From assembly GCA_949357655.1 (NCBI GenBank), contig CASHTG010000001.1:3782001-3846000 (forward strand): a stretch of 64,000 nt of DNA. The letters run 5' to 3'. A program made the position numbers and the translations under genes. Positions 22,801 through 35,871 of this stretch are shown piece after piece. Positions within the stretch are counted from its first letter, which is position 1; the number at the start of each line of letters is the position of its first letter. The notes under the pieces are model-generated. The model saw only the letters and a list, made by a program, of their open reading frames with translations, made no database searches and was not told the DNA's origin. This DNA is from Parascedosporium putredinis (Eukaryota > Ascomycota > Sordariomycetes > Microascales > Microascaceae).

Positions 22801-24587
22801 TTAGATGTACTCTTTGCGTGAATCAAACACCACTTGCTTGTCGTACCGGAAGTCGTCATGCTGGGGTAGTGCCGATGTTTATGCTTTCGCACGATGACCG
22901 TATCCGTCTCCTGCTCCCGAACACGATGACGATTTCTGAGGCGCCTCTCGCGTCGGATTTGGGCAGTCAACTCGACTAGCTCGTTGATCTTGCGCTGGAG
23001 GTGAGGGAAAAGAACAAGGGTTAGTTTATAAGTCGTACTTTTTAGGGAGAGAAAAGGACAGGCTGGTGGGAAGACAGCCCTGGGGCCTGAGGGGAGAAAG
23101 AGGAGAGAGGGGGGTCCGACTTACACTTGACAAACGCTGCATCACGTAGAAAAAGGGAGGGCGCTGATCAAACGGATAGCCCATCCTCTTCAACGCCTCG
23201 CGGTTTACCAGATCCATGGTGATTTCGGTCCATGTCTCCCGGGATGGGATTGGCTGAGAGGGGCGGATGACGCGGCGCTCCGACTTTTTCTTCTCATCCA
23301 CAATGTGGATGCTGAGGCTGTCCCGGCTCCTTCGTGACGGCTCCTCCATAGTGGCGAGAGGTTGTCCGTAGAGGACATCATCGTCGCGCTCCGGAATAAA
23401 CTGGGTCCGCCGAACTCCGCTGTACTTTTTCCATGAAACCTCGGCGGATGCGCCGCCGGCACCATCCATGCGGACACGCTCCGTCCCGGGGGACATCCAC
23501 TATGGTCCAGCCGCGAGTAGCACCATGATAGGCCTCCCCGACGCGGCCGCGAGAGTCGATCTTTCGGGTAATTTCCTCAGCCTCCTCCCGGTCAGGGCCG
23601 TAGTTGCGAACGGGCATGGGCGCAGCGGAGTGAGCGCGACGGCGGCTCTTGTAATCTACCATCAGCCGGTCGTGGCTGGCAGCGACGACAGCACGATCAT
23701 CAGGATACGCAACGCGAGGTCTTTGGTGTGAGCGCGAGCGCGAGCGGCCATCGGTCTTGCGGATGTCTACCTCGGTTTCGTTCCTCGACGTATAGATGTC
23801 GATCTCCGTGTCCTGTATCGGCCACGAGACTTGGCTCGAGGCGGGGTGGCTGGGGTTTCGGGCTTGGGGGCCGAACAACGACGACACCTAGTAGAGGCGC
23901 GAGTTGAACATGTCAGTTTCTCGTTGCCCGTAGGGTTTGCAGTGGGGAGCATGTTACGTACCATGGTCAACGTCAGTATAATGGGTAATCACCTCTCGCT
24001 CGATTCTCTCAACCGGATGAGTCCGGATCTCCGGCTGGGGGTGGCGGAGGAGGAGCAGGGCTCGGAGACCTTTCCTCTCTGCGAACCACCCTCACTCTAG
24101 AGGTCTCTCTCTCCTTCCAGGCTGGGCTGGCACTCCTCGGCCGCCTCCTGAATTGGGGTGGCGGGCTGGGTGAGCTGCTCCAGCTGCTTTCGCTGTATGA
24201 TGAACTGCTTCGGCTGCTGCTCTTGTCCACTACTCTCGTTCTCACCCGCGAAATGCTCCTTCCGCGACGGGGCTCGGGGCTCGGAGCCCTATCGTGGCCG
24301 TAGACGACAACCCTCCTTGAGTCGACGGTCACGTCGGAGGGCGCAACGCTGTGGGCGCGTCGGGCGAAGCGCTCTCTCTCCATGTAAACCGGGCTGGGAC
24401 TGCGGTGCCTCGCCCGGGAGACGGTTTCGACTTCGCGCTGGCGGAGCACCATAGGGCCGGCTTCGCGGCGGGGGTCACGTAGGAAAGCTGGGGTACGCTC
24501 TACGGACCGCTCGCGCGAACGCTCGCGAACCCAAGTCCTAGAGCTCGACTCGACCGGACGGCCATAGTCCTCGCGATAATGCGACAT
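22801..24587 (-). CDS. Arg/Ser-rich protein with DUF8035-like C-terminal domain
   Basis: This is a fungal protein of unknown function. Exons read from the ATG at 24587 to about 23962, 23887 to 23125, and 22994 to 22801. The N-terminal two thirds is disordered, full of RS, RE and SP motifs (RERSRERSVERTP, SRSSSSYSESSWSSSPSP), like splicing-associated or chromatin proteins. Phrases such as ETEVDIRK and IDIYTSRNET are typical of this fungal family. The C-terminal block WTEITMDLVNREALKRMGYP, then FFYVMQRLSS, then INELVELTAQIRRERRLR, matches what I recall as DUF8035. The corrected end is DKQVVFDSRKEYI. Frame breaks lie at plus-strand G5 24037-24041, near 23866-23870 (G5), G5 23488-23492 and G4 22863-22866. 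I am fairly sure of the family, unsure of the exact exon borders in the disordered part, and no function can be given. Confidence 0.8.
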
Positions 24588-27500
24588 GGTGGACCTCGGT
24601 AGAGTGGGAGGAGAAAGTGTTTGTGAAGATGCAGAGGTGGTGCGAATTAGGATTGGCGGGGTTGATTGGCTTCCGAGCCAAGGCTAAGTGGGATGAAGGG
24701 CTAGGTCGCTGGGAACTTTTCTCCTGTTCTCCCTTTTGGTATGCTTCTTTCCGGTTGCAGTCACCGCGAGACTGCTGTAGGGGAAAAGAAACAAAGTGGG
24801 AAAAGGTGGGTGGGGGTGGGAAGACGAAGAAAAAGAAGTTGAAGAAGGACAAAGGGGCCTTCTTTTTTTTTTTTTTTTTCCTTCTTTTTTTCTTGGTCTG
24901 TAGAAGGGCGGGAAAGGAAAAGATACGACCCGTCCGGCGTAGCTTGGGTGAGGGAGGGAAGAAAAGTGGGTAGAAAAGGGAATCAAGGTGAAGGGAAAAT
25001 TCGAGCCAGGATTCGGGGAGGGATGACAAGAGACGTGAAGGTCAGTTCCTAGGAGGGGTTAAAGAGGGTCTCGAGATCCGGTATTATGCCACCTGACCTA
25101 AGCCTCTCTCAGACGGCACCCGACCAGGATTGAGCAGGCGGGCGGGAGCCAATGCAGGCAAAGATGGTAGTGACCAAGTTGGGAAAGGCAAGACTTCACC
25201 CAAATGCGATTTCGAATGAGAAAGCAACAACGCTATCCCGGCTGTTCGCTTATCGGCAGACGTCAAAAAGCGGCGATTTTTCTGCTTTGAATTCCGATGT
25301 CGAAAGGGGGCTATTAGTGACGGGCCCTGAGATGTGGATGTGAGCGAGGGATTCTCACGATGAAGGGGGACGGACGGGCAAGTTGAAAGAGGGGTACTAA
25401 GTGCTTAAGAAAATGGCACCTTGTGAGGTAATCATGACAGGGCTGGGAGAGGAGGGGCTTGAATGTATTATCACAGGCAATCAGACCCAAGAGGAAGATC
25501 GAACGCCTTTCTATTTGTCTCTTCAGGGAAGGGAAGGAGAGGGAGGGAAGGGGGCTGGGATGTGGAAAGACTGAACGCTGTAGGAAGGGAGGGCGAGGCA
25601 CAGTCGATGACTGGAGGATCGACCTGGCTGAGGAGGGGAAGGCCCGGTGTCGACTGCTGCTGCTGCTGCTGCTGCTGCTGCCGTGATGTGAGAGAGTGTG
25701 AACCGTGATGCTGCCGGGCACCTTTCAAGCTCCCAGCCCGGTTCAAGTTTGAGCCCCTGTGCCTTGTGCTCAGAAAGAGTACCGGCCGTCATCGAGTTGA
25801 CGCATGCGCGTTTGCTCATAGGGCAGACATACATGTACAGATTGGAGCACAGGAGGGGGCCGCGCGCTGTGGGCTCTGTCGGTTCAAGTCGACGCTGCAT
25901 TGACACTCCGTTACAGAGCAACCAGACATCGCGCCCACATTGATTGATCTCTAGTGACTTCGTAGCCGCTGCCAAGGCGCAGCAGCTCCCAGAGGGCTGA
26001 AGAAGGAAACCCAAAAGCGGGTCTCGTTGGTCCGCGTCATTTTCTCCCCTCTCCCTAACCCTGGTTCTGTCCACTGGCCACCGCGAATTCCGTTTGTGAA
26101 CGGACAGCAGGCAGAAGGATTGATACTTTGTACTTGGGCGCGCCCTTGCCTGTTGCAGGGTGTACCACTATAGATGTCGATGATGATGGTCGGCCAGGCC
26201 AATGTGAAGGATGGGGTGGGAGGGCGGGGATGCGGGAGCTTGAGACGAGTGGCCACAGGGAGGGACGGGCAGATTGAGGGGTTAGTCTCGATGCAGGCAT
26301 GGAGGCAAATGGAAATCAGTCCGTCGTTTCTTCTTTTTCTTCTTCTTTTCACTTATTTTTATCTTCGAGAAACCTTGGTTCTTTTTTCTTCTTCCCTTTT
26401 CTTACTTCTTCTTTCACTTGTGGACAGGCGGCTTACAGAGGCCGACACCTTGCATCACATCAAGGATCATGAATGGGCTGGCTGAGGGATAATGGTGGCC
26501 ACTGATCTTATCAGTTGGCGTGCTCAATGCTGGTGGCCGGGGCGAAATTGCCCAGATCCCGACAATGGAAGCTCCAGTCTCTATTGATGCCCTAAAGAAT
26601 GACGTTGGTGTTGAGAGGCCCCAAATCAATGATGGTCCAAGCTTCAACCCCCGCCAAGCAAGTCCAAGTCGAAAGGGCGTCATTTTGGTCATTTTGGCGG
26701 AGGGTGATTGTTTGACTGAAATTGGTGGACGAAATGTAAATTTACTTCACCCTCTCACAAGTCGATTTCTGTACACCTTTTTGGTTACCCGGCGGCTTAG
26801 ATGGGGGCACAAGACACCAAAATTACATTTGCGAGCCATGCCCTCCCCAGGCCTCAGGGTTTGCACTCGGCCATCGGCCATCGGCCATCGCCGTGCTCAC
26901 TTGTGCTCCATAGCCACAGGCATGAGGATGGTTCCCCCGGACGAGTCCACACGGGTGTTGACACCCATCCATGATCTATGGATCCTGGATGGATCCGTGG
27001 ATCTATAGATGTTTGTGTCACCGTCGGCGTCAGTGCCTGGTGCGTCAACCATAAGGCGAAGGATTCAACAATGATATGCAGTGCCCCTTGGCCTTCACAG
27101 GCTCCCTCTCAAGCTCAATGAAACCTCTCGGCTGCGTCTTGACCCTCAGCGGACAACAAGCCCAACGCCCATCGCCTATCAACCATTTATCTAGTCCAAC
27201 TACACCCTAAGTAGCTCGTTGCCACACAGTCTAGCCAAGGGTCGTTATGGTCAAAGCCATTGAATGGAGGCAGTCGCCGTTCATTTACGCTCGTACATTG
27301 GGACATCGCGTGTGTTACTCTATCCCGTCTTTCGCTTAAGCGCCCTCATAAATACATGGATCAACGATAAGATGGATCTTACCGAACCCATCTCACCTCC
27401 CTTCATCAAACCTCTCCGTGAATTCCATTTCGGTCAGGCTGTTCTTCATTCGTACGTGTCTCTAGCTTGTCTCACTTTGCACCCACATCCACTAGGCCAG

Positions 27501-28882
27501 TTGACAGAGAGTCAAATGCACAGTTCGATCTATATATTGATGCTGACCCTACATACAGTGTGTCAAATGCAAACCCCATGTAGCCACTAATAACTTGGCG
27601 GCTCCCGAGAGGCAAGCAAGCACGGTGGCTATTGGGCTCTAGGAGCAGTGGTAGCAGCCAGATGACGAGAATGAGTTGAAACAGGCGCTGGGCGGACAAT
27701 ACAGAGAGGCCCAATTCTTCCCAAGGGCCCACACCACTTGACCCTGGTCCGCCCCTCCGTCTTCTTCCCTGCCGTCCACCCACCCCCGCCATTTTGTCCT
27801 GCCCTCCCCTGCCCTGCCCAAACAAAGGCCCAGGTGACGCAATACCGCAGCGGCCACCCCCACCAGTCACCTTCATTGCCGACACTCCACCTCATGACTG
27901 GGCTGCCGGACGTGTCTCCCTTTTTGTCGTCTGACCAGGAATCGCCAGGACAAGAAAACCGGCTGGCTGGCTTCCAGGCTTTGATGTTTCCGAAGAAGAG
28001 GTCACATCATGCTCTTGATCCAGAGATGGCTGAAGAGGGACAGTGGATGCCAGGTGGCATGGACAAAGGGGACGGACCGCCGCGCCCGCCGCGCCGGAAT
28101 GGAAAGAACATTTCGCTCTTGCAGAACCAAACCCAAGTCATCGTCGTGCCGATACACGTCTCCCCATCTTTCCCCGGCACTGAAATGTTGATAAAGTGCT
28201 TAATGCGTAAATTTCGTTTGTCAAGAAGGAAAAAGAGCTTTATGGGCCCTCTGCAGGCAGAGTTCCGCCTTCGTGTCTAGTACGCACCAACCTCCAGGCC
28301 TGCAGGAGATGGCTTCCCTTTGGCAGCTTCGGGAAAGGCTACCTGGCCCCATGAATGTGCCCTCATAGGTTGCACCTGAAATGTGTAACTTTGGGTAATA
28401 CCTTGCATTTTTACTTATGCATCAACGATAACTAGCAAAACCTCTAACCCCGGCCGACTTCCGGTCTACTATAAATAAGACTCCCTTATCCATGTGACAC
28501 CGCCCCGATAGTGAACTAGAAAGCAACGATGGCGCAGACAAAGAGCTTAATAGGAAAATGAAAAATGAAAAGGAAATTTGTAAGAAAAAAGGAAGAAGTG
28601 GAGAAATTGGAAGCGATTGAAACAAAGTGAAGAAAACAAATCCAGACAGCAGACGAAATGGGGGAGAGGACAGAACCGGCCTCATCTCTTCGAAACGTGC
28701 TCCATCACATCACTGTACAGGTCCTGTACGCCCAATCCCGGTAGCCCCGTAGTCGCTGGTACCATCCATCCCCATTGCCTGTTGAAAGCGAGCCGCCCGA
28801 GAGGTGGCCCGTTTCCTCTTCCACGCTCCCTAGATTGTCATTAACCCTTCCCGCACCATCATCCTGTCCGTGGTGCATCTCC
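24588..28882. other. Gene-poor region
   Basis: About 4.3 kb without a recognisable gene. It starts with the promoter of the DUF8035-like gene, which has long T/A homopolymers (T18 near 24871-24888). It also holds nine CTG units (25654-25680), three CGGCCAT units (26868-26888) and GGATCC/GGATGG-rich sequence near 26960-27010. The 180-codon plus frame at 27738-28280 is proline-rich and matches nothing I know. Confidence 0.45.
25654..25680. repeat. (CTG)9 triplet repeat
   Basis: Nine perfect CTG units (CAG on the other strand) in intergenic DNA. No credible polyglutamine protein surrounds it. Confidence 0.95.
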
Positions 28883-31348
28883 TCATTGAAGCCCCCTTTT
28901 CACATCCTTCGCCTTGGTGCCCCCGAGTTTCGGCTCAGGCTTGGGGTAGTCGTTGCGGCCGCCCAAAATGTCGACGATATCTTTGAGCCCCGCCCAATGG
29001 GAGCTGACGGGGCGGCGGTTGGGCCAGTCCGTGTCAGTCTCCTCAAGCTCGGCCACGGGAGTGAAAACGACGCTGGCACCCTTGATTCCAATGACAACGG
29101 TGCTGTATGGGTCATGCTTGACCTTGTTCTGCGCGCGACGGCCAAAGGATTCGAGGTGCTGGATGCACTTGATCGCCAAGCGAACAGCTCGGCAACGGTC
29201 GATGGGAGATGGGACACCACCCTGCTGGACATGTCCGGGGATGCTGTCCCGGCTCTCGAAACGCTCGTTGGCTTCCTCGCGGATAATGTCCGCAATCAGC
29301 TTGGCGTTGTAAACCTTGCTCGCCTTTTCGTTGACCAGAAGAAGTCGGCCGGCACGAGACTGGCCGCGGTCCTTCTTGAAGACCTCCTTCAAGTGCTTGA
29401 CATCGGCCGCAAGCATATCAAGCGTAATTCCTTCCTCGGGCGTGTATACGGCAGACGCACCCACCGTAAGACCTGCAAGAGTAGCCACGTACCCGGACCT
29501 TCCACCTTGGGTCTCGATGACGAATACTCGGCGGCGAGTTGCGGACGCGGACTGCTTGATCTTGTCGCAGTAGTTGACCAATTCGTTGAGGCAGGTATCG
29601 GAGCCGAGGGAGTACTCGGTACCTGGGACGTTATTCGAGATGGTGGCGGGAAGAACGCAAACGGGGATGCACAGGGACGGGTATTCGTCGCGAGCCGCGC
29701 GAAGCTGAGAAACGGCATGGAACGCCTCGAATCCTCCGATGAGGAAGAGGGCGTCAAAGCGGTATTGCTCAATCAGATTGGCAATGGTTTCCATGCCAGA
29801 TTCCGCGGGGAGCTCTCGGTTTGTTCCAATCTCGGAGCCTCCTTGCTCGCCCATCCGTCAACCTCGAGCCAGTCGAAGGAGCGAACGGCCCCGATTGGCT
29901 TGTCTCCGTGGTGCCGAGCGAATCCGGCAAACCCGTTATGGATGGCGATTGGCTCGTGGCCCCGGGACAGACAGTAAGCGACACCCGCTCGTATGGCCGC
30001 ATTCATACCACCTGCGGGCGCGCCAACGTTGATGAAGGCAATCTTCATCCTCTATAAAAAATAGAAAAGAAATGTTAGCGCACCTCGAGCATTTCGAAAG
30101 AGCGAGAGGACACTCAAGGTATAACAGGAGGGGGTAGAAGTCAAAAGAAAGGGTTTACGCACCTCCATTTCGGGAACTTTTTCCCCGTCATCCATGTGAA
30201 CATTGGTCGTCATCATGTACGACTTGTATTGGTCCAAGAATTCATGATCGCGTAGGCTCATGGCCCTGTCAAAGTCTTTGGCCTGGACGGCGCTGGCTAC
30301 TGCCTTTGTGTCCTTGACGGCCTCCATCAGGTTCTTTCGCACAATCTTGTTTTCGTTGATAGCGATGAAGCAGGTGGGAGTCTCGGGGGTGGCCTCAAGA
30401 ACCGCCTTGACAGCCTCGACACCCTGCAGGGTAGCGAGCATGCGGTCGTACGATACGGCAGTGCCGCCACGCTGCACGTGGCCGAGAGTGGTGATACGCG
30501 TGTCGAGAGCCAGCCCATCCTTGTCGGCCAACAGGTCCTTGACCATCTCAGGCGTGATCTTCTCGCCGTCTTTGTCGATGGCGCCCTCTGCAATGATGAC
30601 AATTGTCTTCCTCTTGCCGAGCTTCCGGTGCCTCCTCACGATATCGCACATCTCGACCTGCCAATCCTCGGCTCTTGGCCTCTCGGGAATGAAGATGAAA
30701 TCGGCACCGGTGGCAACACCAGCCATGAGAGCGAGCCAACCGCAGTGGCGACCCATGACTTCAATGACAAAGGCGCGAGAGTGGGAGTACGCAGTGGCCT
30801 CGATGTAATCGACCATCTCGCAGATTCGGGAGAGAGCAGAGTAGGCACCAATCGTAGAGTCCGTGCCTGACATATCATTATCAATCGAACCGACAACGCC
30901 GACAATGTTGAGGTGCTGGTATGGCTCGACTTGCTCCTGGGTGAATTCGCCAGTCTTGACGAGCTCCTCAATGAGACTGGGCCACTCGGAGCGGAACTTG
31001 TCAGCACCAGTCAAGGAGCCATCTCCGCCGCAAATGATGAGGGCGTCGATGCCATTGAGGATCATATTCTTGGCAGCAATGAGACGGCCTGCTCGTTCAA
31101 AAGGCCTTGCATCGAGCGGTGCCGATGAGAGTACCGCCTTCTGACAACCAACCGCGGACCTCGTGCCACTGCATTTGCCGTATGAACTTCCCACCCTGGA
31201 CGAGACCCTCGTAACCTTCGTAGACACAGTAGGCGTCGCATCCTAGGTGAATCGCCATGCGCACAACTGCACGGACGGCACCGCACATGCCTGGGGAGTC
31301 ACCTCCCGAGGTCATGACAGCTAATCTCTTCTTGTGGGGTTCGGTCAT
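28883..31348 (-). CDS. PFK1: 6-phosphofructokinase (eukaryotic double-domain PFK)
   Basis: This is the cytosolic glycolytic enzyme that phosphorylates fructose 6-phosphate with ATP, made of a catalytic N-half and a regulatory C-half. Exon 1 runs from the ATG at 31348 to 30163 and exon 2 from 30051 to 28883, separated by an intron of 111 bases. The N-half has VMTSGGDSPGMCGAVRAVVR, ICGGDGSLTGAD, VGSIDNDMSGTDSTIG with the catalytic Asp, and MGRHCGWLALM. The C-half repeats the fold with FINVGAPAGGMNAAIRAGVA, FLIGGFEAFHA and NNVPGTEYSLG. The total of roughly 785 residues is normal for fungi. Two frame breaks occur: plus-strand A4 at 31099-31102 (between GTARCKAF and ERAGRLIAAKN) and near 29841 (between WASK and GGSEIGTNRE). 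As an essential enzyme it is unlikely to be a true pseudogene. The identity is certain. Confidence 0.98.
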
Positions 31349-33709
31349 GGTTGCGGTTTTGCGTATGAAGGTGGTGGAAAGTGGTTCAGAGGAGGTAAGA
31401 GCGGTGATGGTCGGTTGACTAGGCGTGGCGGAAAGAGAGGGGGAGGGGAGGCACGCTTGCTAAGAGCGAGAGTTGCAGAGTCGCTCAGGAGAGAGAGAGA
31501 GAGAAAGAGAGGGGGAGGGGAGGCACGCTTGCTAAGAGCGAGAGTTGCAGAGTCGCTCAGGAGAGAGAGAGAGAGAGAGAGAGAGAGGGGGAGAGAGCTC
31601 AGGTCAACGTGGAGTGTTGGGGGAAACGGGAGGGGGACCTGAGGTCTGAAAGATACAAGGTCGGACTGGATGCTGCTCAAGGCTCAAGCTTCAAGTCCGG
31701 TGAAAGAAGATAGTGAATCAGATTTTGTGGCCCCGTCTTGAGATTCGAGGCTTTTGTCGTGGGGAGTTGTGAAAGTGTGTTCAAGGTTGCTTGGAGCCGA
31801 GAAAAATAGCAAGAAAGATTTTGTCACAACTGTACAAGGGCAATGTGTTGAATAATTATACACGTACGAGCGGAAGGACAGGATCAGGACCAAACCGCAA
31901 AGCAGGAGCTCCGTCGAACCACTGATCGGTGGTGGGGTGGGGCGGGTGCCAAGCTTGAGAACATTGAAGCTGGTTCTGGAGTTCTGTCGTGCGGGTTTGG
32001 TGGGCTGCGCTGCCCACTGTTTGTCGTTATCTTATCAGGCCAGGAGGTACTTGGGATTTTCAATCTGCACGATAACCTGTCGTGGTTCGAGGTACGAGTA
32101 CAAGCCCCTCCACGTGAACACTACATGTCGGCCGGTACCCCCATCGACGCATGACTACGCAGATGATTGTTGCAAAAACATTGTCATCGCTTCCTCCCAA
32201 GAGCCACTCCAGTCCAAGCTCCTACTGTAGTCTTCACTAATCGTTAGTAGCTAGCTTCGACAAGTAGCTCTCAACGCCACACGGGCCTAGGTTCGGGAGC
32301 TTTGGCAAGCTTTGTGTGCGGGTCGCCACACCGCCTGGAAGCCTTTCTTTTTTCTTCTTTTTCCTTTTTTTCCCTTTGCTGGCGGGGAGGGGTGGGGTGA
32401 AGTAAGGCCGTGTTCCGTGCCCCCCGTTGAGACCAAGCTGCACCTGCATAGCTCTCAATGAGTGAGGGTGAACCTGTTGAGGTCGGTGGAGAAAACCCTG
32501 GTAAGGTTGTCTTTTTTTCTCTCTTTTTTTCCTGCCTCAAACAAGGGACACTCTTGCTGCTACGGTACAAACTAACTACTTGTGCAAATGGCAGTTTGGG
32601 TTACGGGGTAGCCCTCGTCCCTGTTAATCATCGACCTCGTTCGATCATTCTTGGAATGTTTGGCGAGGTACCGCAGCCAAGCCCTGCCCGGTTGGCCCGA
32701 TCCTTTCAGTGAGGTAAGAGTGCGGTTAGAGGATAGGCATTATATCCCTATCAGCAGCAAGGACAGGCCTCGACCCCCGACGCCCAGCCGGGTCAATGGG
32801 CTGCAAATCTTTGGTGTATGGATCTAGAAGATCATGAACTTTTCTAATGAGGCATTTACGCCCTTGAGACATCGTGTATGGGGGACTTTCACACCACTGC
32901 ACGCCGCGCCTCCATCGTGGGGAGCTAAGCTCCGTTGATGTGTTGTACCCAGTAATCTTGCCTAACCGCGGCCACGTGATAGCCTGGAGCTCGGCGGCAC
33001 CGGCCGTTCGTCCCTCATTGAGCGATTGGGTATTACACTTGCTCCAAAAGTGATCAATTGATGATTGGAAGGGAGCTCCTCCGTGCCCTTTGCCCGAGCA
33101 TCCTCGAATTTGAGGTCCGATTAGATGTTTTGCCGCCGAAATGGTACCACCACACGGCCGCTTATTGATTGCCGTGACAATTTGCCCTTGATGTTTGCAA
33201 TTCGTGCAAGGATGGGATAGGAAGAAGGGAACATTGAACCAGATGTTTTCGCTGGTCAAGCGACGCGATTCCATCCCCTCCAGCCTAGCGTGGGGCTGGA
33301 CTTCCGGCTCATTAAGCTTTGGCTAGAAAAATGGGGCAGAGTCCTCGTGGCGTCAGGGTCCGTTGGTCGCTGGATTCACGACCCGGTGATGAAATAAACC
33401 CCTTACATGAATTGAACTGTCAGCATCAATGCTCTGCACAAATCTGATTTGTGCGATCAACACAACACCCTGCCATAATTTGCCGTGATTTCGAGCTGCG
33501 GTTGGCTGCAAGGCTGACAATCAACCAGCCTCCCCACGCCCTCCCCACACCTTCCCCAAGAGTCTTTCGCAAGCTTTCGGCTTTGTACCGCCGTCGGCGA
33601 CGACTATTCTAGGACTATGATCTGAGCTAGACAGATAAAAGGTTGCAAATCACAGCTGCCCTCGAGAATATCGAATCCAGGCACGTTATTGACGGTGGTT
33701 AAGCGCGCA
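31349..33709. promoter_or_regulatory. Divergent intergenic region between PFK and MED17
   Basis: About 2.4 kb that should hold both promoters. Apart from the 72-bp duplication it contains TTTTTC-rich tracts near 32345-32375 and 32510-32530. The 182-codon minus frame at 32726-33274 has no recognisable motif. No RNA gene is seen. Confidence 0.4.
31431..31574. repeat. 72-bp tandem duplication upstream of PFK
   Basis: Two nearly perfect copies, 31431-31502 and 31503-31574, each start GAAAGAGAGGGGGAGGGG, contain GCACGCTTGCTAAGAGCG and end in a GA run. They lie 80-230 bases upstream of the PFK start codon, that is in its promoter or 5' leader; seen from the PFK strand they are CT-rich. Confidence 0.93.
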
Positions 33710-35871
33710 ATGGACAACGCGGACGGGCAAAGCACCGGGTCGCCACTGTGCCCGGTACGGCCATGGCCTATCCCAGATGCTGATCGCAGTCCCAAGGCGA
33801 TATCGGACTATATCTCCTTAGTAAACCAGACATACCCTGGGGGATTCCGGGCGCTAAACGTAGCGAAAATCACCGAGGGCACCAACGATGAGAGCGACGA
33901 TACCAATATGGCCGATGCCGATCAGGAGGGCGAGGGCAGTGGCGATGGTCCATCTACCGAGAAGGATCCCGTGGACGCTCGGAACGAAAGTTTGCAGAGT
34001 CTAGCGTACGCCATAATCCTACGCATGCAAAGCGCAATCCCCTTCACTCTGTAGCCGTCCTACTGACACCGCCCTTGGCACACTTAGCACTGCTCATTAC
34101 AGCGCCCTCTTTGCCCTCGACCTTGTCTCCCTCCTACTCACGAAAGAGAACCCCGTTCAAGCAGGCAATACACTACGGCAGGACCTCCGCGAGCTTGTCG
34201 GGATCGGAACGCTAGCATCCCAAAAGCACGCCGAGTCCAACGTCACCGCCGACAAGATCAAGGACTTGGGAGACGTGACTGCGGGATGGCACATTCTCTC
34301 AGTTGAGGAGACGCGAGACTCTGCTAAAAAGGCTGCTGAAGTCCTCCAGACGGAAGTGGAGAAGGAGGCCAAATACTGGGAGGATGTGCTCACGGTAGTC
34401 GAGTCCGGGTGGTCCGTGTGCAGACTACCTCAGGAGAGGCAGACGCTGAGCGTGAAGTTTGGTTTTAATGAAGGTACGTGCCGTAGATGCTTTCCAAGAG
34501 GGCACCTTTTCGCCAGCTGAGTCGAGACTCTAACCCCTGTTTAGCCTCACCCGAGTTCCGGAAACATAGTCTCGCACCCATGCGCCGGGCCACCGACGGC
34601 AGCGTTGAACTGGACCTTGGGAGTCTGGGAGGGCAGGCTCAGCGACTTGTCATCACGGTTGAGAGGGACGGGAAAATAACCGGCCAGAAGTCTCAAACCG
34701 CCCAGGGCCTAATTGGTGGTGAGGGGTCCTTGCCTGATCGCGTTCTAGAAGCTCGGAATACCATTTACGCGCGGGAGCTCTGGCACGAGCTCCAGATGGA
34801 AGCCCGCAACCTCCAGTCATACGACGTTCGGCAGCATGAATCGAGCATCACTTACACGCGCCCTACTGGGCTCAAAGTTCGCATTCAGCTTTTATCGGCC
34901 GACGAGTGCGCTCCCGTTGATCAAGGACTGCCCGATAACTGGCTGGCCGAATCCCTCCACATAACTTTGCATGTCCTTCTCGGCTTCTCCCACCGCCAAT
35001 ACGAAACAACGCGGTCACGACCGCTGCCTCCCAACCAATCTCGTGGTAGGCTACAGAATCAAATCCACCTTCTACGGCCTGTTATAGCCTGGCACGTATA
35101 TATGGAAGCCGTAGAACAGTGCACAAACTATATTGGCGGTCTAGTTAAAAGCCTTCGCAGCGGCAAGATGGCTGACGCAAAATTCGAGCTAAACACGACT
35201 CAAAATATCCTCACTGACCCAACTGCCGTCTCGGGTGCTGGCCGAGCCCGTTTGAACCCGACTCATGCCGTGCTCAACGGCAACGTTCTTCATCTAAGTT
35301 TCCGGATTGACCTTACCATCACTCCTGGAAACCGCCTCACCATCATGGGCTGTACATTGCTGGCACGCGCAGCCGCCACGGTTTACCAAATAAGCTTACC
35401 CAACCTAGCAGGCTCGGAGCATCCCAACACCCTCATTGAATCATGCCCGCCTCACCGTGACTATCCCAACCTCTCAGAAGTGCGTTGCTACGTCGATCAG
35501 GCTGTCTCATGCGCCCTTGTCAACTACTTCCGCCCACAACTCGAAGACGCCGAGAAAGAGGGTCTCGTTCGACAGAACGGATCGCTCGATTCAATAGCTT
35601 CCATTGATGGCTTCGACGCGGAAGACAAGGCCCTTTGGGTCAAAGGTGTGGCGGGGACATCACTTTACACGGCGGCGAGCTCACCGAGAGAGCTCGCCTT
35701 TGCCGTTGCCGGCCCTTTGCACGACCCCATCTTGAAGTGACCACGATGGTGCGCAAGGAGGATGCCAAGGTGGTCAAGTATATCTGGAGCGCCGAGGGCC
35801 CTCAGGCAGAGGCCAAAAGCCTAGGCATATCAGATGTATGCCTAGGGCTCGCCCATGACGTTCATTCGTGA
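33710..35871 (+). CDS. MED17: Mediator complex subunit 17 (Srb4/MED17)
   Basis: This is the head-module subunit of Mediator, which links activators to RNA polymerase II in the nucleus. Exons read 33710-34005, 34088-34473 and 34545-35871. I chose the ATG at 33710 because the family starts just before a PWP-type motif, here VRPWPIPDADRSPK. It is followed by TYPGGFRALNVAKITE, an acidic stretch, and then LFALDLVSLLLTKENPVQAG and LRELVGIGTLASQKHAESNVT, which match fungal MED17. Further marks are YWEDVLTVVESGWSVCRLP, FGFNEGASPEFRKHSLAPMRR and DRVLEARNTIYARELWHEL. The frame breaks at G4 35653-35656. As written the protein would stop at 35740 with DPILK. With a fifth G it reads GDITLHGG and PHLEVTTMVRKEDAKVVKYI to a stop at 35871, which I take as the real end. 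Confidence 0.93.

Noticed and set aside
25654..25680. Polyglutamine protein encoded by the CTG/CAG run
   Set aside because: Frames around it carry no domain, no plausible exon structure and mostly low-complexity sequence; it is better treated as a microsatellite.
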